A stretch of DNA of 64,000 nt from Floccularia luteovirens (Eukaryota > Basidiomycota > Agaricomycetes > Agaricales > Squamanitaceae): the NCBI GenBank assembly GCA_009739215.1, contig VSJF01000001.1:682001-746000 (forward strand). The letters run 5' to 3'. Shown here piece after piece: positions 1-12,240 of this stretch. The notes under the pieces were generated by a model. It worked only from the letters and a program-made list of their open reading frames with translations, was not told the origin of the DNA and searched no databases. Both the position numbers and the translations under genes were made by a program. Each line of letters starts with the position of its first letter. Position 1 is the first letter of the stretch.

Positions 1-587
1 TGTGGCTGGTGATCACCTGCGGCACCTCTGTGAACATGAGGAGGTGGTGTACCGCTAGGGAAAGGATTGAACACTGCAGGGATTTGGCCTTGAGAGAAAT
101 AGTCATTTGATCCAGAAGTTATCGAGCCGCTTCGCTGTGAGGTGTGATGTTGAGGTGTCATTTGTGAATAACCATGTTGAGCATTGAACATCATTTGCTG
201 GTAAGCCCACTGTGCCAATTGAGCATTAGCAGCGGGATCAAAATATGGGGGCTGAGTAGAGATTGGGGAGATTGGAGAAGGATAAGCCTGGTTGGACTGT
301 TGTCCATGATTTTGATAAAAGGAAGGATAAAAAGGTGCAGCAGCAATTGAAGGTGTCCAGCTTCCTTGCGGTTGCTGCTGAACGGGATAAGGGTATCCAG
401 GTTGTTGTTGGTGTTGTTGTTGTTGCTGTGACATTCCCAACTGTTGCTGAAGATGCTGCGGATGATGGGTCGGGGGTGTAGCTGCATGCTCGTTAGCAGG
501 TGATGAACGTTGTCGTGGATTAGAAGGTAGTTCCATTGTTGGATCTCTAGAAGGGTAAAGCCAGTCCGGAGGAGCGAGAACAGCCAT
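1..587 (-). CDS. Gln/Pro/Asn-rich low-complexity protein, 3' end outside window
   Basis: The reading frame is open from an ATG at 587 down to the left edge, so about 195 residues are visible and the C-terminus is missing. The protein begins MAVLAPPDWLYPSRDP and is then rich in Gln, Pro, Ser, His and Tyr, with a polyglutamine tract coded by CAA/CAG repeats around 395-430. No folded domain, signal peptide or membrane segment is visible. The composition is prion-like, as seen in many fungal transcription or RNA-associated proteins, but I do not recognise the family. The start was chosen because it is the first ATG of this frame and the text upstream does not look coding. Frames on the other strand here are shadows of the repeat. 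Confidence 0.6.
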   Translation of the reverse strand, partial: MAVLAPPDWLYPSRDPTMELPSNPRQRSSPANEHAATPPTHHPQHLQQQLGMSQQQQQHQQQPGYPYPVQQQPQGSWTPSIAAAPFYPSFYQNHGQQSNQAYPSPISPISTQPPYFDPAANAQLAQWAYQQMMFNAQHGYSQMTPQHHTSQRSGSITSGSNDYFSQGQIPAVFNPFPSGTPPPHVHRGAAGDHQP

Positions 588-926
588 GGACTTGCTGGAC
601 GAAAGCCAGCCGAATATTTGTACGCGCTCTGTCAGACGTGGAACTTGGTCATGCCAAAGACAAGAGGAGAGAACAAAGATACATACTGCCGTGCAGGTAA
701 ATGAACAAAACACGGCGAAGTAGCGAGCCTTGCTGTGTTTCGCAAGTAAGGACGGCTGGAGCGCCGAGGGAGATGGGGGAAGAGAGGCTAGAGGATGCTG
801 GCAACAGCGACGAAAGACAAATCTGTTGCAATCACGAAGCCACAATCAAAATAAATTCAAGCACTCCCACGTGAGCAACGTTGCATTTTCTGCATCAATG
901 TACTTAAATTTTATTTATCAACACAA
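588..926. other. Intergenic, promoter side of the Gln-rich gene
   Basis: This stretch lies between the start of the Gln-rich gene and the stop of the carboxypeptidase-like gene, both on the minus strand. I see no conserved coding, RNA gene or repeat in it. It should hold the promoter of the left gene and the 3' UTR of the right one. Confidence 0.5.
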
Positions 927-3343
927 CTACATACTACTTGCTTCATCAGCATTCAAGATAAGTAGTGTAAAGAATCGTATCATCTCCAAAAATGAGTCCA
1001 CGTAGATAGCTGCAAACTTTCAGTAATGAGTGCTACAGAACGGGAATCAACTCACATTCATTGACAGTATGGACCTTTCCCAACCCTTCAATGTACTTTC
1101 CGTTGCCGTGACCATACCTAAAGATGTGTTCTGAGAGCCGCCAATAATGTTTCGTATCTGTATTCATCGTTAGAGGTCAAACCTCAAAGTTACAATCAAA
1201 GTACTCACCCGTGTTTCCAGTCATCATGCTGGGAGAAACAATGATGTTGTCAGAACCATCTAGCGAACGATGTGTGTTGTAGGCTGCCTTGATCGTTCCA
1301 GACAAAAGGGCAAAAGGTGCAGCATCTTTTCCAGTGGGTGTGACTGGCTCTGGCTCACGAGATTCACCAGTAATATCTAAGACCAGCGATCCTTTTGAAG
1401 GTGCACCAGGAGTCGACAGTTCCTGACCAAACGCTGTGAAAGTCAGGTTGAACTGTTGCGCAAGTGGTTCAGCCAACTTGACGCTATGGTTCCGTGTTTC
1501 ATCCAGGGAACTACAAGTCATGTCAAACTTTTGTATGGGGCTGACGCAAGAGATAGCGTCTGTTTACCTATGCACAGCAATCCGGTGATTAACAACAGCA
1601 TATGCCTGTTCTGGAAGGGCATTTGACTTGACACCTCCATGAATTATATACGCAGTCACTGAAAGAACTTCAAGGGGCTTGTCACCAAGGACATATTTTT
1701 CCAACTTTTTCAATGCCCTATCTGATTGAGGGGCATGTTTGATGACTTTTCTGAGACCTTCGTCAAGGCTATCCGAATGAGCACCGAAGCATTGCAACAT
1801 CTCAAAAACAGGGTCTGTGCGTTTCTATTTATGAAATTCAATTAGACAAGAGATCGGTAGGTGGGAGAACCACAGACCAGTTCCATCTTGAAGGGATTCG
1901 CTTCATATCCAACCAATAAAGCAGAGTATACCAATGCTCTGGTGTACAAGATTAGACTGGTAAAACGGATATTAAGCATGGATTGAACTCACCGTATGAG
2001 GTGGGGGAATACTTGAATGACCCCCAGGTGCGGAAACCTGAACAAGCACATCGAGGAGACCTTTTTCAGCTATGCCAGGCATGGCAAGGACAATACCATG
2101 CTGTTCGCCAAAACCAGCTAAATGGTGGATGTGACGTCAGTAACATAAAATATAAAAAATCGACACCTCATGACGTACCACCCTCATCCACAATCAATGC
2201 AAAGCTATCTTCTCCGTAAACCTTTTCGAGGACTGGACCAAGTGATCCTGCACCCTAAAATTATAGCAATAAAAAAATCATTAATCAGGATTTGAGTTTT
2301 TTTTTGGCTGGAGACTAACCAAGGGACCGCCGACTTCTTCATCAAAACCAAAGGAGAGTACCAAAGTGCGAGTTGGCTGAAATCCTTGTTCTATAAGAGA
2401 TTCAACGGATGACCTGGACATGACCGCCGTAAATCTCGTAATTAATTTGGTATGTGAATGGATTTACATGATCCCAATGAGACCACTCTTATCATCGGAA
2501 CTTCCTCTACCCCATATTTCTCGTCCTAAAATATGACGGTCGCAAGCAATCAGACCTGGCACAACTCTCGCTTTGAGCAAAAAGGTTCACCATCAAAATA
2601 TCCAGAGTATGGTGGGTGAGTCCACTCATCGACGCTCGTTCTGCGCAACGGGCACAACATCTGAGGTGCACCGTCACAATAATGCATCTTAGTATCGATA
2701 GGGTACTGACCTTGGTGAGCCATGAGCAGGATAGGTTTGAGAGAACGATCGGAACCTGTCCACTCATACAAAAGACCATAAGTATTGACTTTTGTTAGTT
2801 TCAAGGTGTTATGGCTAAATATATAATTTAGCTCAGGCAAACAGGTACTCTGAGAGACCTTCTTACATCTGCGGGAATGCTTTCAGAAGATATTCGTGGA
2901 ATGGCTCGAAAGCGTCCCATCGAGGGTCTACGCCAACATCATCCATGTCGTCAAAAGTCTCAGTCCTAGAGGCATACGTAACAATCAAGGAAACTAGGAT
3001 AAAGTACTACTTACGGGATCTGTACGGCTTGTGAGAGCCACGAAATTGCTCGTTGCTGAAAAGTCTGTGAAGTAAAGACATCATTTGTCTGGTTCCATAC
3101 GCGTCCGTTCTTGGACGGTATCAGAACGTCGACTTGGGGGCAGCCGACATCGCCGACCGCTCCCGAATTTCCATCGCGGTAATACTTATGGAACCGATAG
3201 CCGAAATGGACAAATTGGACGATACAGAGTATGTAAACTATGCAATATTTTACAGAAAAAGGCTTCTGCTGAAAAACATTCTGGCTGACGGGGTGAGTAG
3301 CTGGGTCTGGAAGAATGGCACTATCCTTTTCTTTGGAAGACAT
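927..3343 (-). CDS. CPS1: Carboxypeptidase S-like M20 metallopeptidase with two apparent frameshifts
   Basis: A relative of yeast vacuolar carboxypeptidase S (M20 family), which removes C-terminal residues from peptides with two zinc ions. Exon 1 encodes a short cytosolic tail and one membrane anchor (YCIVYILCIVQFVHFGY), as expected for a type II vacuolar protein. Later exons carry the metal-site text LLMAHQ/DVVPV, WTHPPYSGYFDG, IWGRGSSDDKSG, LSFGFDEEVGG, APGGHSS, IIHGGVKSNALPEQAYAV and the C-terminal FLEMIRFF. About ten short introns are needed. Two junctions do not read through: near 2620-2645, between DVVPV and SVDEW, one base is in excess; near 1920-1935, between SIGIL and ALLVGYEANP, the frame slips again. 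Everything else fits the family along its whole length. It is either a recent pseudogene or a good gene with sequence errors. It is divergent from DOT1, 228 bases away. Confidence 0.75.
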
Positions 3344-3571
3344 GGTGGGGAACAGAGGGAAAGAAAAGCAGGGAAATTACGAGACTTTTAGCATCTGACG
3401 CACGCGGTTGGATGACAAAAGCGGAAAAGGCATGGGAATGGAATGATATCACATGACTTTGTGTGGCAAAGGGAAGCGAACCAACAAGATACACAGCCAC
3501 TAATCAGTCGTCTCCCGTTGAATTCTGTTTTCTTTGTTTTCTTTGTTTTTCTTTCATTTTCAACTCAAACG

Positions 3572-5856
3572 ATGCTCTCCTCCGCTTCTGCTAGACTCCA
3601 ATCATCTTCAGACCTCAGCTTTTTCTCCTCCTCAAAACCCGTCGCGTCAACTAATACTGTAGTTGTTACTACCCGTCTCGCTCGTCGTCCAGCGCAACAG
3701 CAACTGACCGCAAATTCCACCTCCACTAAATACCCCTCAGTACCACCTTCTACAACGACTACGCCGCAATCAGACTTCTACACTCAACCCAAGAAACGAA
3801 AACCAGCAGATTCAGAGCACACCACTGCTCTACCACGCGAGGTCAAGAGACTTCGTACCGTGTCCGAACATAAGAAACAAACGAAACGCAAGTCAAATAC
3901 ATCCTCAAAACCATCTTCACGTACGCACAGTCGTCAGAGCACACTCGCCCCATCTCCGGAACCTATTTACAGGTCGCGATCAACATCATTGTTCACAACT
4001 AGCGAAATAGAAACCCCTATTTCGAATCGTTGTTGGGGTACAAATGAAGACGGAGAGCCCAGTCCATCACATATCAGTTCTGAAATGGTTGTTAAAAATC
4101 TGATGAAGTCATATAAAGGATGTTAGTATCACCTTGTCTTATTCCCGTGTCTCTCCAGGTTGACGCGTTTTTAGACTTTAGGAATCTTCAAGACCCTGAC
4201 GATAAGTCATTCGAACCACACCCAACAAATTATCCGGTAGTTGAGCTCGAATATCCTAACAATGGTGCTATAGAAAGGTAATTTCTCCTTAACTTTTTGT
4301 CCCTAAGGCTGGACAGCTCCTATACATTCACCCGATTTCTCGTATGGAATCATGTATGGATACACGTATAGAGCAGTCATTTTCACAACCTCTGCGCGGA
4401 ACAGAATGCCCGGAGCTGCCCTTCCCACACAAGGATTTTCGTCAAAAATAATGTTTGCTGATGATTTTCATAGATTTATCTTACTAGCTCCAAGAGACAA
4501 AGACCATTATAACCCAGTCATGGATCTTGAACGGTCATTGATTGTGATAATAGAATGTCAGTCACTTTCATTTGGATATTCATTCATGCTAACTTTCCTG
4601 TCAGGTTATCTTACCCCGAAGCAACAAGCACTATTCGGACCTTTACCCAGTGACAACCTCGCAGAGGCTATCTCACCTCCCCCTTCACCTTCACCCTCAC
4701 CATCACAGTCGCCTGCTAGTTCTGCGTCGACATCCAGTCTGAGTTCAGTAGACTCTTCCTCCTCTCTTTCGTCACTTACATCCCTTTCTTCCACAAATTC
4801 AACATCATCTCCTCCCTCTATCCCTCTACTTCGGGCTATACAGCGGGCAATTCATACACGTGATGGACCTCTCTTTCTCCGTGCTATGGCACGTATCAAC
4901 CACATCCTCCATTCTCTCAAGTACCCACGAATTCCTACTGACCTCTTCGCTCCTGCTCCACGCAACAAGTTTAGAAATGCGGTCGACACCTGGAGAGAAA
5001 ATGGTCTGCCCAAGAAAGTATTGATGCGTATAATCGAAGAAAATTACCAGCGCTGTGTAGGACCCAACGTACAAAGCTTGAAACGATATGAAGCCTTCTC
5101 AAGTACTGTGTACGGAGAGCTCATGCCATCTTTGGCACACGAAATCATCCGCATAACGAAGCTCAAAGAGGACTCGATATTTTTGGACCTAGGAAGCGGA
5201 GTTGGCAATGTCGTTGTTCAAGCAAGCTTGCAAACTGGTTGCCAAAGCTTTGGAATTGAATTGATGCCTCACCCTGCACGAGTGGCAAGGGACATGGTAG
5301 AACAGATAAAGATTCGCTGCCGAATGTGGGGGATCTCGATCGGTGAAATGGAGCTTGAGGAAGGGAATATGCTGACCAGTAGACGAGTTGATGAACTTAT
5401 TGCAAAGGCTGATGTGGTTCTTGTTGATAATAAAGTCTTCGAGGAAAGTTGTGAGTAGCATCATCTGGCCTACCGCACAAAATGAGTGTTATCTGACGCT
5501 CTTCTAGTAAACGAAGCATTACGTCCTAAATTTTTAGATTTGAAGGAGGGAGCGATTGTAATCTCACTCTCCCCTTTTGTTAATTCGCTGAATGCTCGAG
5601 TTACTGAAAGAAACGTATGCTCTATGTCAATAAATGTTGTCAGAGTAAAGACTAACTCGCCTGCAAAAAGGTTGATGACATCAGTGCAATTTTTGATGTC
5701 ACCGAACGACCATATCATTCGGGTAGTGTATCCTGGGGTAACAATGGTGGCTCCTATTATATCCATCGTGTTGACCGGGAGGGCTACTCCAAAATTCGCA
5801 AACGTTTCGAGACCTCGCGATCAAATTCAGGAAGGAGTGTCCGATCCAAGCGATAA
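3572..5856 (+). CDS. DOT1: Histone H3 Lys79 methyltransferase DOT1
   Basis: DOT1 methylates Lys79 of histone H3 in nucleosomes using S-adenosylmethionine. The N-terminal exon is basic and Ser/Thr-rich (disordered, probably DNA/nucleosome binding). After an intron ending near 4168 comes the Dot1 entry motif YFRNLQDP...SFEPHP, then FILLAPRDKDHYNP. The SAM core follows: SSTVYGELMPSLA, DLGSGVGNVVVQ (motif I), FGIELM (acidic motif) and LVDNKVFEES. The last exons carry FDVTERPYHSGSVSWG and the stop. Introns are about 47-60 bases, except one of about 194 bases (4278-4471) that could hide a further small exon. A Ser/Pro-rich stretch at about 4670-4820 interrupts the region before the core. The ATG at 3572 was preferred to the in-frame ATG at 3443 because a CT-rich leader lies between them. 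All key motifs are intact. Confidence 0.9.
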
Positions 5857-8370
5857 TCACTCATATATCCAATTAATTGCAACTCTGTAACTTCACCGAA
5901 CTCTTCTTGGAACTCTTTTTATATGTAACTTATAATCTTGTCAATGTTTTTCTAGCCGCAGCATCCTGATTTCAGAAATCTAGAGTTCTATAATAGCGTA
6001 CTTAATTAATTGAGATTCTCTGTTTTGATGCAAAGAAATATATTCCGGCTAGCAATGGTGCACTGCAAAGAAATTTATGACTGAACATGGACGGGAGGAT
6101 TTACTCACATTATAGGTGTTTCTGTACAAAAAAAAACCATGGCAATTTGCCACCGTTCATTAACAACCTCACTAAGTTAAGCCCATACTACAGTAGTACC
6201 TCCGCGAGACTTAGACGCACGACGAGGCTGTTTTCATCACCACTAGATGATCCGAATGTATAGCCTCCTTTCCTCCAGTAGACCAAACCTCCTCAGCAGC
6301 GTGATAGCAGTCTCCAATATAATACTCAAATCCATTTGAGTCATACGGGTGATTTTTGTGAACTCACAGTATCTCATTGATCTCCGGATCGTAATGTCCA
6401 GATGATAGACTGAGTCCAGCATGCGCCGAGTCTTCATTCAGATTGGAGCACAGCCAAGGGTTATGAAAACATTCTACAAAGCTTGCGATGAAAACAGTCG
6501 AAAAAGAGTATATCTCCCTAAAGGTGGGGATGAACAGGTGATTGTTTTCTTTGAAATGATAGCTATCTTTTGTTTATCATAATCAACCTCCAACGTTCAA
6601 CGCCACCACGTTTCTGGACTCACGTCCGAGTTCCCTCCCCAATCAAAGACTACCCACTGGTATGCAAACTTCCTTATGATCATGTCGTTAACAAATGAAT
6701 ATCTCAGCCTCCAGGATTGATTCAAAATGCTACAATCTCGACAATATTGTGTGCTGTACAAGCTATGCAGGATGTGCCAATTTTACAAAATTGTATCCTT
6801 ATTTAGACATCCGGATCATTCCCGAACCTCGCGGCCTATACACCTATGTACTGTACATGCGGTGTTCCTGGAAGCCTAATGGAAATCTCCCCACGTTGCA
6901 GATATTCATACAGAGTCCGTTTGACGCGGTTGCAATGGCCAGCACATCAGTAACGATCAGTAACCACCTAAACCACTCCAGGCACCACTCGTCTATGCAT
7001 CAAGGCATATAAACATGCTGGCATGCTCTTACAAGACACCAGATATCGGTATTTAAGTATGTAAAGGTGAATTGTCAGTGATTAGCCAAACTTTGTTAAT
7101 CCAAGCAGTCAGCGACGATGACGGGGGAAGCAAAAGGAACAACACGGCTTGTCCTATCCCTAGCATCCAGATTGTTATCACATCTTCTAGCCATACATAC
7201 CCGTTATGTACCCTCCTGGCGAAAGTAGCGGGAGCCCTGGGAGATAAAACAGCATAGAAGTCTCAAAAATACCTCTTTCTTATTTTGGGACCGAGGTTTC
7301 TGCGTCTTTTTCCTTTGCAGCACAACGTCCTCTCACACGAGAATTATACATACATATTGCAAGGCGCGGTATCTCCAGCAACGAAAAGCAGCGATCTCAA
7401 AGAAGCAAGACCATCTCATTCATAGTATCAATCCACATGTACAGGAATCAGTGTGGGCGCAGATGGGTAATATTTTTACAGTTTCATGGTTGACTGATTA
7501 GCCCTAGGACGCGTTTGAACCTCTACCTTTAAATTCTCTATTTTAGAAATTCCTTCCAGACATGTCGGGACCGAACAGGGTCTGTACACATGGAAGGTCT
7601 CCAACAGCGGCCAACAGCTCTCTCGCATCCAAAAGTTGACCGATGATGGCAACAGAGCCAATTGTGTGAATGCTGCAAATAGTTCATGTTGATATATTTA
7701 TTTATCCGGGCCCTCTCAACCGGAGAGATGCGTAAAACGGAAATGATGACATGCTGTTCTATAATGTATACTTTGATGCTCTGAGAAGCAGTGGGAAGCT
7801 CATTCTCAAAATCCGCTCTTACATTTGCCGGTTCACACTGATCTATCAATCAAGGAACAACAAATGTCGTGTTTCTCATATTTCAACTAGTTCAGTCAGC
7901 CCCCAAACGTTCATATGGATAAAGATAAAGAGGTTTGAATTTGTCGCAAACGATACTCTGGATAAAATTAGGCTATTTCTTGCACGGAAACTTTGCACCG
8001 TGCCAAGCCACTGACTGGAAGAGTTGTTATTTACTCTGGTCCTGGGTCTTTATCATCGCTCCACCCTTGACAGATATCAGAAAATATATCAGAAAATTAT
8101 TCGAGTCACCGCGCAAAGTCCCAAAGTCGCTCAATTTGCAATGAACCTAATTAGACTCTTTCTATTAAACAAAGAAGCAATCACACAGGGTTCAAAAGCT
8201 CAAATGTAGCACCCGTATCACCGACCAATGGCAGTGACCGCCCATTGCGACAACATTTGCGTATGGTCGAATTTCCAATGGAACGTATACGTAACTGGCT
8301 ACAACACCAATCAGTTTCCAATGGATTATTGATATCAGCGTAACACTCACGTAATAAACTATCTGATGAT
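5857..8370. other. Gene-poor 2.5 kb between convergent genes
   Basis: This lies between the stops of DOT1 (plus) and MRPL35 (minus). The open frames are short, AT-rich and mutually inconsistent. The only protein-like text is on the minus strand at about 6240-6490, where two segments separated by a possible intron read like exons (CFHNPWLCSNLNED, YDPEINEI, YHAAEEVWSTGGKEA). No complete gene can be built around them, so they may be a remnant. I see no tRNA or clear repeat. Confidence 0.4.
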
Positions 8371-10108
8371 CTAGAGAATATACCGTCTAGTCTGTTTGAT
8401 TTCCGCATACGGATCTTTCTTTTGTGGTCGTCCATAACGAGGCTCAGCAATTCCTGTGATATCATATATCAGATGTAACCACAAAGTTTTCTCAAGTAAG
8501 AGACTCACCCAGAATGTCCTCGTAAATGCGAGACACATACCAATGCCATTCTTCGCGCCACATGTGGATTCCACCACCTTTTACTACATCTAAGCCCCAA
8601 TGACGTATGAAAGAACGAACGTCAAAACCGTGGCGTTCCTCATCTGCAATAATTGGGATATCCAATTGCATCGAAGTGGGCTTTCCTGGCTGAGAGCGCG
8701 CCGTAGTATTGTGTGTGTAGGTTGACCCACTTATCGGGGGCTGTGGCAAGAGGAGCAGAACATATCGATGATATGGAGTGCCACACTGTGGGTGGGGTGG
8801 AATATATCGTGTGTGTATATTGAGTTCCGGAATACGCGTAATGTTCGTTGCAGAAAGGGGAATATTGGGGCTATAGTACCGCTATAATTATCAAAAAGCA
8901 ATTATTCAGATACCTCCAGAACGCACCACAACCAATGCAGAAATGTTTTGAATGACTTATTTTGTTCATCGGGTACATCTATCCGGCAGAATTGTAAATA
9001 AAGCGTTCTTTCAACGATTATTGTTGGGATTACCTGGGTCGACTAGTAACAGTGTGTAAAGCCTAGTATCTGTATGGAACACATTTGCATACAACTTCGG
9101 TGGTTTTCTTGTCTACACAAATATATCAGCTGTTTTTGTTACATGTACGGAAACAAAATGCAAACCTGCTCAGGTGTTAGAAACGATCCTGGTTCAATCT
9201 CTTTGTCAACTTTCTTGGTCTCATGGAAGTCCTTGGGCAGCGCACGAGATGTAACGTGAAGATCAACGGTCGGGTGGAACTGAGGTAAGACATCAGGAAC
9301 AACTTTCATCTGGTAAATCCTTTCCATCTGCGTAACGAAAGTGCTTAGTTGTTGTTCAAAAAAAGGCACAAGAACACAAATACATACCAGTAAATCGAGA
9401 TCTCCATCCTTCCTCCATTTCTGTTCCACTAGGTGTCTATGCGCAGGTTTTGTCATGTCCACTTCAGAATCTAGTAAGCAGTCTGTTCGATATAGAGACA
9501 ATGAACTACGCACCCATTGCATTCGCAACGCTCCACCGTACATTGGGAAAATTCACCTCACTCTGGACTTCTAAGATATGCAATTTTTCACGCATTACTT
9601 CCAACGCCTCCTCCGACTCCTGATTCCCATTCATCCCTTCCTGCGCCTCCTTTTCATGGATTTCCTTTTTTAGAACACGGGCTTCTTCTTTTAGCCTTAA
9701 ACTGTCCGCCCGTATTACCTCCAGTGCTAGATCGTATGCAGGAATCACACCTTCACGTATGGGGCGATTCCATATTTTGGGCTGAGCAAGAGAAATGGGC
9801 GGACGACGGGTAGGAATGGGTTTACGACGCTTCCTGCCCTGTGTCTGCGACGCGGCTGGTGTCACTTCCTCCGTTTTTTGTGACTGCACAGGTGCTCTAC
9901 CATCCACACCACTTCCCTTGACTACACGGGCACCCGGACCACCTTTCAATAGGAACTTCTTCGCACCACTCACTGGTGTTGATATTGGGGGAGTGGCATC
10001 AACATTAGACCCGCTTGTAGTGGTAGTAGAGGTTGAATTTGTTCGCCATTGAGTTGGGCGAATAGATTTGCTAGCAAGACGGGTTGGGAATCTACGCAGA
10101 ACAATCAT
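8371..10108 (-). CDS. MRPL35: Mitochondrial large-subunit ribosomal protein mL38 (MRPL35), PEBP fold
   Basis: A structural protein of the mitochondrial large ribosomal subunit that contains a phosphatidylethanolamine-binding-protein (PEBP) fold. Exon 1 starts MIVLRRFPTRLASKSIRP, a basic Arg/Ser-rich mitochondrial presequence, followed by a linker and a long helix (LRLKEEARVLKKEIHEKE). Small exons then give DMTKPAHRHLVEQKWRKDG, QMKVVPDVLPQFHP, the PEBP strand KLYANVFHTDTRLYTLLLVD, SPNIPLSATNITRIPELN, HPQCGTPYHRYVLLLPQPP and the C-terminal RSFIRHWGLDVVKGGG...MWREEWHWYVSRIYEDILG. At least six introns of 45-60 bases are needed and every junction keeps the frame. The gene reads cleanly, unlike several neighbours. 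The Arg-rich presequence makes the ATG at 10108 convincing. Confidence 0.88.
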
Positions 10109-10923
10109 TGACAGAGCCTGTAGCTGTCGCGAACTTGAATTTTTTTTGGCGCGTTCCTGTTATTTGGTGCTAATTGGCAGATAGTCGTCAGACACGTGAC
10201 CAGATAGGTGTACCAAAATGGTATTCACTAGTGCTATATATGTTCACAACTTGAAAAATATCACAAAGATACAATGAACAGCCAGTTTATTCTACTATAG
10301 AGCAAAACAGGATAGGGAAAGTCTACAAAGTCACCACAAATAAACAAGCCAAACTGCAATAATGATATCACACTATGATTATGACCTGCAGCTGAGGACT
10401 ACGTGGTAATGCCAAGAGTATGTATGAGTACTGTATAAAAAGTATGCAAATGTTCAAAGCGCAGCAATGGAGAGAAGCACAGAGTGCAGCCCACGGGCTG
10501 TAATAGATAATAAAACAAGATTGAGGTACCCTATATAGGTGGGATGATCGGAGGAGCATAGGTGGAGGGATGATGGAAAGATTAATGTAGGTAGAGACGG
10601 AGGGGGTAACGCATAGTGACGGTGTGGTATATACACCCACAGAATCTGGACACCCAGACGCGGTGGATATGGGGGGCCAGCGGAAGCGCAAAGCCGAGGG
10701 AGCTAACAGAGCAGCCGGAGGAGACAACAAACATGTGGGAGTAGGTGTACAATGTCAGCAACAGGGAATATACATCAATAAAGATACGACAAGCGACAGC
10801 AAATGAGGCGGACGGCTGCCATGAAACCAGGAAGATGTGTTATAAGAGAATCAGCCCGTGGATGCAAATTATGATATTAGGGATGATCGTCGATGATTAT
10901 CGCGAATGGTGAATGGGTAAGGT
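10109..10923. other. Intergenic, 5' of MRPL35 and 3' of the FYVE gene
   Basis: Contains the promoter of MRPL35 at its left end and the 3' flank of the FYVE-finger gene at its right end. Open frames up to 120 codons occur on both strands but have biased composition and no recognisable motif. I see no RNA gene. Confidence 0.45.
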
Positions 10924-12240
10924 TCAGAAAGTCGACAAGTGTAAGGGACTGCGTGCAATAGAAATATGCTCCGGCTGTTTGGGAAATCGGTACTGGAAGG
11001 CACCATCCTTTATAACGGGATTTTCGCGTCGGAGACGTTCTGCCTCCTCTTCTCTCTCCATTTCTACCTCATAGGGAGCTTTCCCTCCAGGGACCGGTAG
11101 GCGATAGCCAACCATAACTGGCGACTGTTTCGGCTCCCACCTGCCGCCTCCAGTGGCTTTACACAAAACACTTGACCGGCGCAAAGGATAAGCATCAAGT
11201 TCCCCATACGATCTTTCAAGATCAAGTGGTAGAGGAAGATGGGATGTGCGCATGGTGCTGCGACGCGGTTGGGAGGGTGTACTTTGTACTGACACGTACG
11301 TATCCAAGCTGGATATACTGGGTGTTGTGCGAAGCGAAGATGCCCTACGAGTGATGGAAGGTGCGATAAGAGTCGGGGGATTAGGGGGTGTGGAGACCAC
11401 GCTGCTTGATAAAGAGCTTTCACCACTTGGCGTTGGTGATCGGGAAAGAGGATATTTGATAAGTGAGATAGGGTGAGAAAAGGCGCGTTTCAAAGTCGGA
11501 CGCAGAAGTTCAGGAGTGCGCGGAGTGGTGGGGTAGCCGTGTAATTGATCCCAACAGTCATCGCAGACGCGCGATGTAAAGATGGGAGAGGTAGGAGATT
11601 CGAAGGCTGAGATTGGTACATTGCGGGGAGGTTGGAATACATCTAGATTAGAAGTATCAAGCAACTCGGTAGTGCGTGATGAGCATGCACCGCAGAATAC
11701 GCCACCACATTTGCGACAGTGCTGAATGAGAACATTGAGTTGAAGTAACAGCATCACAGCATATGAAACGTACGTGTCTCCGCTCAAACATGGAGAATCG
11801 CACACGGCAATAAAAGTTATCGCAGCGCGACGCCAAACCATCAGGCTATGTAAAAAGGATATTGAGTAACAGTTACATGTATGCAACGTTAAGAAGCTAT
11901 GACACACTTTCCAAAGATGTTTTGGCAAGAGAACAGCGAGGTGCTCATTAGGTCGGGTAAAGGAAGTGCTGAGTCGCAGAGATGGGGGGGATGGCTCTAT
12001 GCTGGATGACGAAGATGAGGAGCTGTTTGTGAGAGAGGGTATAGAAAGGGGAGAAGCTAGAAGAGGGTCAATAAGTCATGAGAGCAAGCGCCAATGTAGA
12101 GAATTCATACAAGAACGTGATGGAGATGGTTGGGGATGAACTATGGCTGCATCGCGGGGAACATGGAGAGGTGGGGGTTGTTGGGGTTGTTGTGGAGAAG
12201 AAGAGTCGAAAGCAGCGAGAGCGACGGCGAGGGCAGACAT
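10924..12240 (-). CDS. FYVE zinc-finger protein
   Basis: FYVE fingers bind phosphatidylinositol 3-phosphate on endosomes and vacuoles. The start MSALAVALAAFDSSSPQQP is followed by a Pro/Ser linker, then the finger split over three exons: WKPDGLASRCDNFYCRVRFS, then FERRH joined to HCRKCGGVFCGACSSR, then RVCDDCWDQL. The WxxD entry motif, the basic RRHHCRKCG patch that contacts the lipid, and the eight zinc-binding cysteines can all be seen. The remaining roughly 230 residues are Ser/Pro/Arg-rich and look disordered. Introns of about 52-65 bases fall at 12040-12105 and inside the finger. The frame is clean. The finger lies near the N-terminus and no VHS or RING domain is visible, so it is neither Vps27 nor Pib1. 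I cannot assign an orthologue. Confidence 0.82.

Noticed and set aside
3443..3571. Upstream in-frame ATG of DOT1
   Set aside because: It would add a segment of Phe/Val-rich text coded by the CT-rich leader; the ATG at 3572 fits better.
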